From the NCBI GenBank assembly GCA_029777215.1, contig JAKOSQ010000250.1:1-5014 (forward strand): DNA of 5,014 nt, given 5' to 3'. Made by a program: the position numbers and the translations under genes. Shown here piece after piece: positions 1 through 5,014 of the stretch. Numbering within the stretch: the first letter of the stretch is position 1; the number at the start of each line of letters is the position of its first letter. Under the pieces are notes generated by a model. That model worked only from the letters and a program-made list of their open reading frames with translations, made no database searches and had not been told where the DNA came from. The DNA is from Bacillota bacterium (GTDB lineage Bacteria > Bacillota > Clostridia > Oscillospirales > Oscillospiraceae).

Positions 1-790
1 CATAATGTGTTTTTACATACTCAAGCCATGTCTTGTAAACGTTTGCCGAGAAGTGGATGCCATCCGTAGTTTCGCTCGCCGGCAGATAGCCGGTGGAGTC
101 TGAGAGCGCCGTGATGAGGTCCATGTAGTAGCAGCCCTTGTCGGCGGCAAGCTGACGCATGGAGGTGTTAAAGTCCTTGACGCGGTCCATGCTGAAGGTA
201 TCGCCGCTCTGGGACTTCGCCTGGCTGACCGGGGTGAGGCCCATGACGTAGATCGTCGCCTTGGGCTGGGCAGCGATGATCTTGTCGAGCATCTTGCCGT
301 ACTGCGCGATGAAGCTGTCCTTGTCATAGCCGATCTCGTTAATGCCGAGCTCAATGTAAATTTTCCCGTAGGGCTTTTGCGTGACGCCCTGTATGATCGT
401 GCCGGCATTGCCGTTGTCGAGCGTGATGCAGGCCTTGGAGTCGATTGCGTTCACGGACATGCTCGTCGCGGTGTAGTAGTCGCAGGTCGTGAGCCCGGAG
501 AAGAGCCGGAAGCCGTCCATAAGGGAGTTGCCGATGAAGGCGGCGTCGGCAAAATAGTCGTCCCCGACGGCCTGTTTTTCGGTGAGATCGGGTCCGGCGG
601 GCTTTGCGGAGGGAGAGGCGGAGGGGCTGGGCGCGGCGCTGTCCGCCGCCGCTGCGGGGCTGGCGCTGGCTTCACTTGTTTCCGCGGCCGTTTTCTTGCT
701 GGAACAGGAACAAAGAAATGTGCTGCTGATGAGGACGCTCGCAAGCAAAATACTTGTAACGATTTGGAATTTTTTACTCTTACTGGCCAC
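1..790 (-). CDS. SGNH/GDSL-type hydrolase lipoprotein, 3' end cut by the window edge
   Basis: The frame reads 263 codons (790 down to 2) with no stop, so the C-terminus lies outside the window. The GTG at 790 is the only usual start codon after the in-frame upstream TAA and before the signal sequence. The N-terminus has a basic stretch (KSKK, residues 4-7), a hydrophobic core (about 9-26) and a lipobox LCSC ending at Cys29, which predicts a lipid-anchored surface protein. Residues 34-68 are an Ala/Ser/Pro-rich linker. The catalytic domain follows: block I FIGNSL with Ser89 as presumed nucleophile, block III ELGINE with Gly149 and Asn151 for the oxyanion hole, and block V DGIHFS with Asp243 and His246. 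Block I reads GNS rather than the usual GDS. The family cleaves esters, often acetyl groups on carbohydrates or cell-wall polymers; the substrate here is unknown. The distance from the block V His to the edge suggests that only a short tail is missing. Confidence 0.88.
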   Translation of the reverse strand, partial: MASKSKKFQIVTSILLASVLISSTFLCSCSSKKTAAETSEASASPAAAADSAAPSPSASPSAKPAGPDLTEKQAVGDDYFADAAFIGNSLMDGFRLFSGLTTCDYYTATSMSVNAIDSKACITLDNGNAGTIIQGVTQKPYGKIYIELGINEIGYDKDSFIAQYGKMLDKIIAAQPKATIYVMGLTPVSQAKSQSGDTFSMDRVKDFNTSMRQLAADKGCYYMDLITALSDSTGYLPASETTDGIHFSANVYKTWLEYVKTHY

Positions 791-802
791 GGTTACAACA
801 AG

Positions 803-809
803 CTCCTTT
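803..809 (-). promoter_or_regulatory. Shine-Dalgarno for the SGNH lipoprotein gene
   Basis: The minus strand reads AAAGGAG here, followed by 12 nt and then the GTG start at 790. The spacing is longer than the usual 5-9 nt. The TTG codons inside the spacer are out of frame with the protein, so the GTG remains the best start. A non-ATG start with wide spacing suggests modest translation. Confidence 0.65.
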
Positions 810-850
810 AATTCAATGTCGTGTTATGTCTACCACTGTCAACTAAACTT

Positions 851-879
851 ATTATAGATAAGGCCCCGACGTAATGCAA
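851..879 (-). promoter_or_regulatory. sigma-A-type promoter for the SGNH lipoprotein gene
   Basis: On the minus strand a TTGCAT -35 box (879-874) is separated by exactly 17 nt from a perfect TATAAT -10 box (856-851). Immediately upstream is a run of eight A on this strand (889-882), which resembles an UP element. The predicted transcript start is near 844, giving a leader of about 54 nt. The -35 is only a 4/6 match, but the spacing, -10 box, A-tract and position ahead of the gene make the call good. TGCAA (875-879) and TTGCA (888-892) form a small inverted repeat around the A-tract and overlap the -35. Confidence 0.75.
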
Positions 880-1029
880 GATTTTTTTTGCAAATAATTC
901 GCTTTTCTTTGACACAATTTCCAGCGGAAATTTGGGCAACTTTTTTTCCCGAAATCCGCCTCCGTGCGGACTGGAAAGACCGCCCGCTGGCCGGTCCAAA
1001 GGCCGCGCCGTGTCTGCCGGCTGCGGTCA
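880..1029. other. Intergenic DNA between divergent promoters, with imperfect inverted repeats
   Basis: No convincing gene is present. The left half is AT-rich and the right half GC-rich. One strand could fold as follows: an outer stem TTTCCA (918-923) with TGGAAA (972-977) encloses an inner stem. That inner stem pairs 924-927 with 956-959, 930-933 with 952-955 and 934-936 with 948-950, with bulges at 928-929 and 951 and an 11-nt T-rich loop. A short dyad TCCGTGCGGA (961-970) lies beside it, so a three-way junction is possible. No T-run follows either arm, so it does not look like an intrinsic terminator. No promoter directing transcription through it was found. Confidence 0.4.
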
Positions 1030-1036
1030 TTGACCG
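1024..1036. promoter_or_regulatory. Dyad overlapping the -35 box of the operon promoter (candidate operator)
   Basis: CGGTCA and TGACCG are perfect inverted half-sites around one central T. The TTGACC -35 hexamer (1030-1035) lies inside this dyad. A dimeric regulator bound here would block polymerase, but half-sites of 6 bp can arise by chance and no regulator gene is visible nearby. Confidence 0.35.
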
Positions 1037-1058
1037 GGCGGACATTTGGTGATATAAT
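1030..1058 (+). promoter_or_regulatory. sigma-A-type promoter of the methyltransferase-ecfA1-ecfA2-ecfT-truA operon
   Basis: TTGACC (1030-1035, 5/6 match to the -35 consensus) is followed by a 17-nt spacer and a perfect TATAAT (1053-1058). A TG dinucleotide at 1050-1051 places an extended -10 motif before it. The predicted transcript start is near 1065, leaving a leader of about 74 nt before the methyltransferase ATG. This is the only strong plus-strand promoter seen upstream of the operon, and the genes behind it are closely packed, so it probably drives all of them. Confidence 0.85.
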
Positions 1059-1069
1059 GTATTGATTTA

Positions 1070-1097
1070 TCCTGGCGGCCTGTTTTTTCAGGCAGGA
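1070..1097 (+). promoter_or_regulatory. Hairpin in the 5' leader of the operon
   Basis: GCCTG (1078-1082) pairs perfectly with CAGGC (1089-1093) around a six-T loop. TCCT (1070-1073) can extend the stem by pairing with AGGA (1094-1097), leaving GGCG bulged on the 5' side. An alternative pairing joins CTGG (1072-1075) with CCAG (1098-1101). The T-run is in the loop, not after the stem, so this is not an intrinsic terminator. It may stabilise the transcript or tune initiation; no known riboswitch class was recognised, and the leader is short for most of them. Confidence 0.4.
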
Positions 1098-1124
1098 CCA
1101 GCCGATTTTATGATAAGCTTCAGT

Positions 1125-1130
1125 TGAGGA
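1125..1130 (+). promoter_or_regulatory. Shine-Dalgarno that fixes the methyltransferase start
   Basis: TGAGGA lies 8 nt before the ATG at 1139. An in-frame TTG at 1124 could extend the protein by five residues, but it overlaps this ribosome binding site and has no good site of its own. The ATG also gives an N-terminus (MWISDQWKDYELLD) that fits the relatives I recall. Confidence 0.7.
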
Positions 1131-1138
1131 CATTATTT

Positions 1139-2002
1139 ATGTGGATATCCGATCAGTGGAAAGATTATGAACTGCTCGACTGCTCCGACGGGGAGCGGCT
1201 CGAGCGCTGGGGAAAAGAAATTCTCGTCCGCCCCGACCCGCAGGCGATCTGGAAGACGGAGCGCCGCGCGGCGGGCTGGAAAAAACCCTCAGCGCGGTAC
1301 AGCCGCAATTCCAGCGGCGGCGGCCAGTGGGAGAAGCGCGACGTGCCGGGCAGCTGGCAGATCCATTACGGCGAGCTGACCTTCAACGTTAAGCCCATGA
1401 ACTTCAAGCACACGGGCGTCTTCCCCGAGCAAGCGGCTAACTGGGACTGGGCGATGGACAAAATAAAGCACGCGGACAGACCTGTCAGCGTTCTCAATCT
1501 TTTTGCCTATACAGGTGCGGCGAGCTGCGCCTGCGCGAAGGCCGGCGCTTCGGTCTGCCATGTGGACGCCGCGCGCGGCATGGTGCAGTGGGCGCGGGAA
1601 AACGCGGCCTCGAGCGGCCTTGCGGACGCCCCGATCCGCTGGATCGTGGACGACTGCGGCAAGTTCGTCGAGCGCGAAATTCGGCGCGGCCACCGCTACG
1701 ACGCGATCATCATGGACCCGCCGTCCTACGGGCGCGGCCCCGGCGGCGAGGTCTGGAAGTTAGACGAAAACCTCTGGGATTTTGTTTCGCTTGTTTCGGG
1801 TGTTTTGTCCGAAAACCCGCTTTTTGTTTTGGTAAATTCCTACACAACGGGCCTGTCCCCGTCCGTGCTCACCTATCTGTCCGAGAGCATCTTCACGCAG
1901 AAGTACGGCGGCTGGAGTGAGAGTCAGGAGCTCGGCCTGCCGGTCACGGCGAGCGGCCTTGCCCTGCCCTGCGGGGCGTCCTGCCGCTGGGAGTGCCGCT
2001 GA
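1139..2002 (+). CDS. Class I SAM-dependent methyltransferase, RlmI/RlmK-like (probable rRNA methyltransferase)
   Basis: The protein has 287 residues. It shows the Rossmann SAM-binding fold: motif I VLNLFAYTGAAS (118-129), acidic motif II ending in Asp143 (HVDAARG), an Asp-Asp pair at 171-172 and motif IV DPPSYGRG (193-200). FKHTGVFPEQ (89-98) just before the fold and the C-terminal LPCGASCRW (276-284) are typical of the COG1092-like group. Members with known function methylate 23S rRNA cytosine or guanine; the target here is not determined. It is shorter than RlmI and I see no N-terminal PUA domain. The stop codon shares one base with the ecfA1 start (TGATG), which indicates translational coupling. 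Codons 215-234 are unusually T-rich for this gene. Family confidence is high, RNA target confidence low. Confidence 0.87.
   Translation: MWISDQWKDYELLDCSDGERLERWGKEILVRPDPQAIWKTERRAAGWKKPSARYSRNSSGGGQWEKRDVPGSWQIHYGELTFNVKPMNFKHTGVFPEQAANWDWAMDKIKHADRPVSVLNLFAYTGAASCACAKAGASVCHVDAARGMVQWARENAASSGLADAPIRWIVDDCGKFVEREIRRGHRYDAIIMDPPSYGRGPGGEVWKLDENLWDFVSLVSGVLSENPLFVLVNSYTTGLSPSVLTYLSESIFTQKYGGWSESQELGLPVTASGLALPCGASCRWECR
1988..1993 (+). promoter_or_regulatory. Shine-Dalgarno that fixes the ecfA1 start
   Basis: TGGGAG sits 8 nt before the ATG at 2002, inside the end of the methyltransferase gene. An in-frame GTG at 1993 would add three residues but starts on the last base of this site, so the ATG is preferred. 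Confidence 0.7.
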
Positions 2003-2847
2003 TGGAGCCGATCATTCAGGTGAAGGACGTCTCCTTCCGTTATGAGGGCGAGGATGAGAGCGCCGCGCCGGTGCTCGACCACGTCTCGCTCGAGATCGAG
2101 GCGGGCAGCTTCGTCGTAATATTGGGCCACAACGGCTCCGGGAAGTCGACGCTTGCCAAGCACCTCAACGGCATCCTCGTGCCGGACGAGGGCGAAGTCC
2201 TCGTCGACGGCATGGACACGAAGGACGACGATAAGCTTTTGGACATCCGCCGCACGGTCGGCATGGTCTTCCAGAACCCGGACAACCAGATGGTCGCCTC
2301 GGTCGTGGAGGACGACGTCGCCTTCGCGCCGGAAAATCTCGGCGTGCCGCCGGACGAGATCCGCGCGCGCGTGGACGAGGCTTTAAAGCTCGTCGGCATG
2401 TACGAATTTCGCGACCGTGCGCCGCACCTCCTCTCCGGCGGACAGAAGCAGCGCGTCGCCATCGCGGGCGTCATCGCCATGCAGCCCCGCTGCATCGTGC
2501 TCGACGAGCCGACCGCCATGCTCGACCCCGGCGGCCGCCGGGAGGTCATCGAAACGGTCACGCGCCTCTGCCGCGAAAACGGCATCACGGTCGTCCTCAT
2601 CACCCACCACATGAGCGAGGCCGTCGGCGCGGACAAGGTCTTCGTCATGTCTGCAGGCCACGTCATCTCCGAGGGCACGCCCGAGGCGGTCTTCTCCAAG
2701 GTCGAAGCGCTGCGGAAGGAGGGGCTGACGGTGCCGGACACCGTTGCTCTCTCCTGGGAGCTGCGCGGGGCCGGGCTGGACGTCCCCCTCGCCGCGCTCA
2801 CGCCGGCGGACTGCGCCGCCGGCATCGCCAAGGCCCTGCAAAAATAA
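2002..2847 (+). CDS. ecfA1: ECF transporter ATP-binding protein EcfA1
   Basis: This 281-residue cytoplasmic ATPase is one of two that power a group II energy-coupling factor importer of vitamins or metal ions. All ABC motifs are intact: Walker A GHNGSGKST (42-50), Q-loop Gln91 in FQNPDNQ, signature LSGGQKQRV (144-152), Walker B CIVLDEP with catalytic Glu169, D-loop MLD (173-175) and switch His202 in ITHHMSEA. The QNPDNQ Q-loop and its position as the first ATPase point to the EcfA1 (CbiO1) type. The C-terminal extension after about residue 225 is of the kind EcfA proteins use for dimer contacts. It overlaps the methyltransferase stop by one base and lies 20 nt before ecfA2. It shares a 52-bp near-identical segment with ecfA2 over the signature region. 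It should form a heterodimer with EcfA2 docked on EcfT. Confidence 0.94.
   Translation: MEPIIQVKDVSFRYEGEDESAAPVLDHVSLEIEAGSFVVILGHNGSGKSTLAKHLNGILVPDEGEVLVDGMDTKDDDKLLDIRRTVGMVFQNPDNQMVASVVEDDVAFAPENLGVPPDEIRARVDEALKLVGMYEFRDRAPHLLSGGQKQRVAIAGVIAMQPRCIVLDEPTAMLDPGGRREVIETVTRLCRENGITVVLITHHMSEAVGADKVFVMSAGHVISEGTPEAVFSKVEALRKEGLTVPDTVALSWELRGAGLDVPLAALTPADCAAGIAKALQK
2431..2482 (+). repeat. 52-bp direct repeat, copy 1 (in ecfA1 signature region)
   Basis: This segment matches 3300-3351 at 49 of 52 positions, including 31 identical bases in a row (2452-2482 and 3321-3351). It encodes the ABC signature and the following helix (LSGGQKQRVAIAGVIAM). Both copies begin on a codon boundary. It reflects paralogy of the two ATPases, but the nucleotide identity is higher than elsewhere in the pair. 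Confidence 0.85.
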
Positions 2848-2867
2848 AAACTGCGAAGGATCAGCCA

Positions 2868-3731
2868 ATGCCAGTCATCAAAACCGAATCGCTGTCGCAC
2901 GTCTACGGCGCCGGCGGCCCCTTTGAGAGCGTCGCTCTCGACAATGTGAATATCGAAATTCCGCAGGGCGCCTTCGTCGGCATCATCGGCCACACGGGCA
3001 GCGGCAAGTCGACCTTCGTGCAGCACCTCAACGGTCTGCTCGCGCCGACATCCGGTCGCGTCCTTTTGGACGGCGAGGACATTAACGCCGACAAAAAGCG
3101 CCGCCACGACACGCGCTTCAAGGTCGGCCTTGTGTTCCAGTACCCCGAGTACCAGCTCTTTGAGGAGACGGTCGCGCGGGACATCGCCTTCGGCCCCCGA
3201 AACATGAAACTCTCAAAGGACGAGGTCAGCGCGCGCGTGCGCGAGGCAGCCTTCTTCTGCGGCGTGTCCGAGGACCTGTTCGAGCGCTCCCCGCTCGAGC
3301 TCTCCGGCGGGCAGAAGCGCCGCGTCGCCATCGCGGGCGTCATCGCCATGCGGCCCGACATCCTCGTTTTGGACGAGCCGACAGCGGGACTCGACCCCGC
3401 CGGCTGCGCCGGCATCCTCAAAAACATCTCCGATTACCGCGCCGCCACCGGCGCGACGGTCGTTCTCGTCTCCCACAGCATGGAGGACGTCGCGCGCATC
3501 GCGGAGCGCCTCATAGTCTTCGACGAGGGCAGGGTCGTCATGGACGGCAGCCCGGCGGAGGTCTTCTCGCACACGGCGCAGCTGCGCGCGATCGGCCTCG
3601 ACATTCCCGCGGCGGCGGACGTCGCGGAAAAGCTTCGCGCCCTCGGCGTGCCGGTGCCGGACGGCTGCTACACCGTCGAGCAGCTGCGCGACGCCGTGCT
3701 CGCGCTCCGGAAGGAGGGCGGCACATGCTAA
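2868..3731 (+). CDS. ecfA2: ECF transporter ATP-binding protein EcfA2
   Basis: This 287-residue ATPase is the partner of EcfA1. Its motifs are Walker A GHTGSGKST (41-49), the Q-loop segment FQYPEYQLFEETV (90-102) with Gln91, signature LSGGQKRRV (145-153), Walker B DILVLDEP with Glu170, D-loop GLD (174-176) and switch His203 in VSHSMEDV. The QYPEYQLFE segment followed by DIAFGPRN is characteristic of EcfA2 (CbiO2) and distinguishes it from EcfA1. The start ATG has AAGGA (2856-2860) 7 nt upstream, in the only non-coding gap of the operon. The last codons (Arg-Lys-Glu-Gly-Gly) encode the ecfT ribosome binding site, and the gene overlaps ecfT by 7 nt. Both ATPase sites look functional by sequence. 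Confidence 0.94.
   Translation: MPVIKTESLSHVYGAGGPFESVALDNVNIEIPQGAFVGIIGHTGSGKSTFVQHLNGLLAPTSGRVLLDGEDINADKKRRHDTRFKVGLVFQYPEYQLFEETVARDIAFGPRNMKLSKDEVSARVREAAFFCGVSEDLFERSPLELSGGQKRRVAIAGVIAMRPDILVLDEPTAGLDPAGCAGILKNISDYRAATGATVVLVSHSMEDVARIAERLIVFDEGRVVMDGSPAEVFSHTAQLRAIGLDIPAAADVAEKLRALGVPVPDGCYTVEQLRDAVLALRKEGGTC
3300..3351 (+). repeat. 52-bp direct repeat, copy 2 (in ecfA2 signature region)
   Basis: This is the partner of 2431-2482, 869 nt downstream. The differences are at 3311, 3319 and 3320. Because the copies are codon-aligned, a crossover between them would remove 869 bp and leave one in-frame hybrid ATPase gene. Confidence 0.85.
3711..3717 (+). promoter_or_regulatory. Strong Shine-Dalgarno for ecfT
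   Basis: AAGGAGG, a full match to the anti-Shine-Dalgarno core, lies 7 nt before the ecfT ATG and within the last codons of ecfA2. It is the strongest binding site in the operon, so EcfT probably does not depend only on coupling from ecfA2. Confidence 0.8.
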
Positions 3732-4531
3732 AGGACGTCACGCTCGGTCAGTATTTTCCCGGCACGAGCTTTATTCACCGCCTCGACCCGCGCACGAAGC
3801 TTATCGCGACCTTCGTCTATATCGCGGCGCTCTTCGTCGCAAAGTGGTATGTGAGCTACGCGGTCGTGCTGGCGCTGCTCATCGTCTGCATCACCGTCTC
3901 CGGCATCAAGCCCTCGGCCTTTTTCCGGGGACTCAAGCCGATTTTGTTCATCATCATCTTCACCGCCGTCATCAACCTCTTTGCCACAAAGGGCGGGACG
4001 GTCCTCTGGAACTGGTGGAAGCTCACGATCACCTCTGCCGGCGCGCAGCTCGCGTTTCTGATGGTCGCGCGCATCATGCTGCTCATCACGGGCACCTTTC
4101 TTCTGACCTACACAACGACGCCAATGGCGCTCACAGACGGGCTGGAGCTGCTGCTGGAGCCGATCAAAAAGCTCGGCGCGCCGGTGCATGAATTTTCGAT
4201 GATGATGAGCATTGCCCTGCGCTTTATTCCAACGCTCATCGAGGAGGCCGACAAGATCGCCTCCGCGCAGAAGGCCCGCGGCGCGGACTTTGAGACCGGC
4301 AGTCTCACGGAGCGCGCGAAGGCGCTGCTTCCGCTTTTAGTGCCGCTTTTCGTCAGCGCCTTTCGCCGCGCGGACGAGCTCGCGGTCGCGATGGAGGCCC
4401 GCTGCTACCATGGCGGCGAGGGCCGCACGCGCATGAAGAAGCTCACGATGTGCCCCGCCGACTGGGCGACGCTCATCGGCTCCGGCGTCTTCCTCGCGGG
4501 CATCATCGTTCTGGCGAGGTACGGGCTATGA
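3725..4531 (+). CDS. ecfT: ECF transporter transmembrane coupling protein EcfT
   Basis: This 268-residue inner-membrane protein joins the ATPases to exchangeable substrate-binding S components. The N-terminal HRLDPRTK (18-25) is a family hallmark. Hydrophobic segments lie at about 26-40, 44-60, 72-87, 107-130 and 248-265. Between the last two is the cytoplasmic coupling domain, with the two Ala-Arg motifs that contact the ATPases: ARG in QKARGADF (184-186) and ARC in MEARCYHGG (225-227). Both arginines are present. Length and topology fit group II EcfT. It overlaps ecfA2 by 7 nt and truA by 4 nt (ATGA). No S component is adjacent, so the imported compound cannot be told from this window; the module probably serves several S proteins encoded elsewhere. 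Confidence 0.94.
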   Translation: MLKDVTLGQYFPGTSFIHRLDPRTKLIATFVYIAALFVAKWYVSYAVVLALLIVCITVSGIKPSAFFRGLKPILFIIIFTAVINLFATKGGTVLWNWWKLTITSAGAQLAFLMVARIMLLITGTFLLTYTTTPMALTDGLELLLEPIKKLGAPVHEFSMMMSIALRFIPTLIEEADKIASAQKARGADFETGSLTERAKALLPLLVPLFVSAFRRADELAVAMEARCYHGGEGRTRMKKLTMCPADWATLIGSGVFLAGIIVLARYGL

Positions 4532-5014
4532 GAAACATCGCTCTGCGTCTCGCCTACGACGGGACGAATTACCACGGCTGGCAGGTCCAGAAGACGGACG
4601 TCTCCGTCGCCGGCACGGTCGAAAAGGCGCTGACCCAGATCTGCAAGGAGCCGGTCAAGGTCGTCGGCTGCGGGCGGACGGACGCGGGCGTCCACGCCCT
4701 GTGCTACTGCGCGAACTTCAAGACCGACTGCGCCATCCCCATCGACCGCGTACCGCTGGCACTCAACACCCACCTGCCCTTCGACATTGCTGCGTCGGAC
4801 GCGGTTGAGGCACCGGAGGACTTCAACGCCATTCTCTCCTGCGAGAAAAAGGAGTACGTCTACAAAATCGTCAACACGCGTCTGCGCGACCCGTTTTTGA
4901 ACGACCGCGCCTGCTTTTACCCCTCCCCGCTCGACTACGGACGCATGGAAGCCGCCGCCCGCGCCGTTGAGGGCACGCACGACTTCGCTGCCGTCCGCAG
5001 CGTGGGACCGGACG
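4528..5014 (+). CDS. truA: tRNA pseudouridine synthase TruA, 3' end cut by the window edge
   Basis: The first 162 codons are present, against a usual family length of about 245-265. TruA converts uridines 38-40 in the tRNA anticodon stem-loop to pseudouridine. The start shows the family pattern RLAYDGTNYHGWQ (7-19). The catalytic aspartate is Asp52 in GCGRTDAGVHA. KKEYVYKI (107-114) matches the conserved segment with the active-site tyrosine, and GTHDFAAV (149-156) follows. The start ATG overlaps the ecfT stop by 4 nt, with GAGGT (4516-4520) 7 nt upstream. Two departures stand out against what I recall of the family: FNAI at 99-102 where F-x-A-R is usual, and Val156 where HDF is usually followed by a Phe three residues on. 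The catalytic Asp is intact, so it is probably active. The ecfT-truA order is common in Firmicutes. Confidence 0.93.
   Translation, partial: MRNIALRLAYDGTNYHGWQVQKTDVSVAGTVEKALTQICKEPVKVVGCGRTDAGVHALCYCANFKTDCAIPIDRVPLALNTHLPFDIAASDAVEAPEDFNAILSCEKKEYVYKIVNTRLRDPFLNDRACFYPSPLDYGRMEAAARAVEGTHDFAAVRSVGPD

Noticed and set aside
377..811. A plus-strand open frame of 144 codons opposite the SGNH gene
   Set aside because: The minus strand in this stretch encodes a continuous lipoprotein with signal peptide and SGNH motifs; the plus-strand product is Gly/Arg-rich and runs into the other gene's 5' leader.
837..842. TTGACA on the minus strand as a second promoter for the SGNH gene
   Set aside because: No TATAAT-like box lies at proper spacing downstream, and the perfect TATAAT at 856-851 already has a 17-nt-spaced -35.
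909..914. TTGACA on the plus strand as a promoter -35 box
   Set aside because: At 16-18 nt spacing there is no acceptable -10 box; the sequence there is GGG-rich.
1078..1097. Intrinsic terminator or attenuator in the operon leader
   Set aside because: The T-run (1083-1088) is the loop of the hairpin, and no U-tract follows the stem.
1065..1138. Vitamin riboswitch controlling the ECF operon
   Set aside because: The leader is only about 74 nt, and I recognise none of the conserved cores of cobalamin, TPP, FMN, folate or preQ1 riboswitches.
2040..3107. A 355-codon open frame on the minus strand across ecfA1 and into ecfA2
   Set aside because: It lies antisense to two well-supported ATPase genes, its product is a low-complexity Ser/Arg/Thr-rich sequence with no recognisable domain, and long antisense frames are expected in GC-rich genes.
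4405..4980. A minus-strand open frame of 191 codons opposite ecfT and truA
   Set aside because: It is antisense to two recognised genes, and its composition is that of a GC-rich shadow frame.

Overview
The window looks like a GC-rich Firmicute of the class Clostridia, most like the Oscillospiraceae (Oscillibacter/Flavonifractor-type gut anaerobes). This rests on four things: strong GGAGG-type ribosome binding sites, a GC-rich coding strand ending in C/G, the group II ECF transporter module followed by truA, and a lipoprotein SGNH hydrolase of a style common in that family. The lineage is inferred from gene content and style; no database was searched.

Layout. Positions 1-790 hold the minus-strand gene of a secreted SGNH/GDSL-type lipoprotein, cut at the left edge. 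Positions 791-1138 form a divergent intergenic region. It contains a minus-strand sigma-A-type promoter for the lipoprotein gene, about 130 bp with imperfect inverted repeats and no recognised function, a strong extended -10 promoter for the plus-strand operon with a dyad on its -35 box, and a short transcribed leader with a hairpin. From 1139 to the right edge runs a tightly packed plus-strand operon: an RlmI/RlmK-like SAM methyltransferase (1139-2002), the ECF ATPases ecfA1 (2002-2847) and ecfA2 (2868-3731), the transmembrane coupling protein ecfT (3725-4531), and the first 162 codons of truA (4528-5014, cut at the right edge). Junctions are a 1-nt overlap, a 20-nt gap, a 7-nt overlap and a 4-nt overlap. 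Each start has its own Shine-Dalgarno sequence, and I see no internal terminator.

How the genes work together. EcfA1, EcfA2 and EcfT make up the shared energising module of a group II ECF vitamin/metal importer. No substrate-binding S component is encoded here, so the module presumably serves S components encoded elsewhere. The flanking methyltransferase and TruA modify nucleobases in RNA, so the operon mixes RNA modification with micronutrient uptake; ecfA1-ecfA2-ecfT-truA is a known conserved order in Firmicutes. The lipoprotein is divergently transcribed and probably acts on the cell surface.

No undescribed system is evident. The points most worth a second look are the dyad on the operon's -35 box, the structured but unassigned intergenic DNA, the 52-bp near-identical in-frame repeat shared by ecfA1 and ecfA2, and two departures from the usual TruA motifs.
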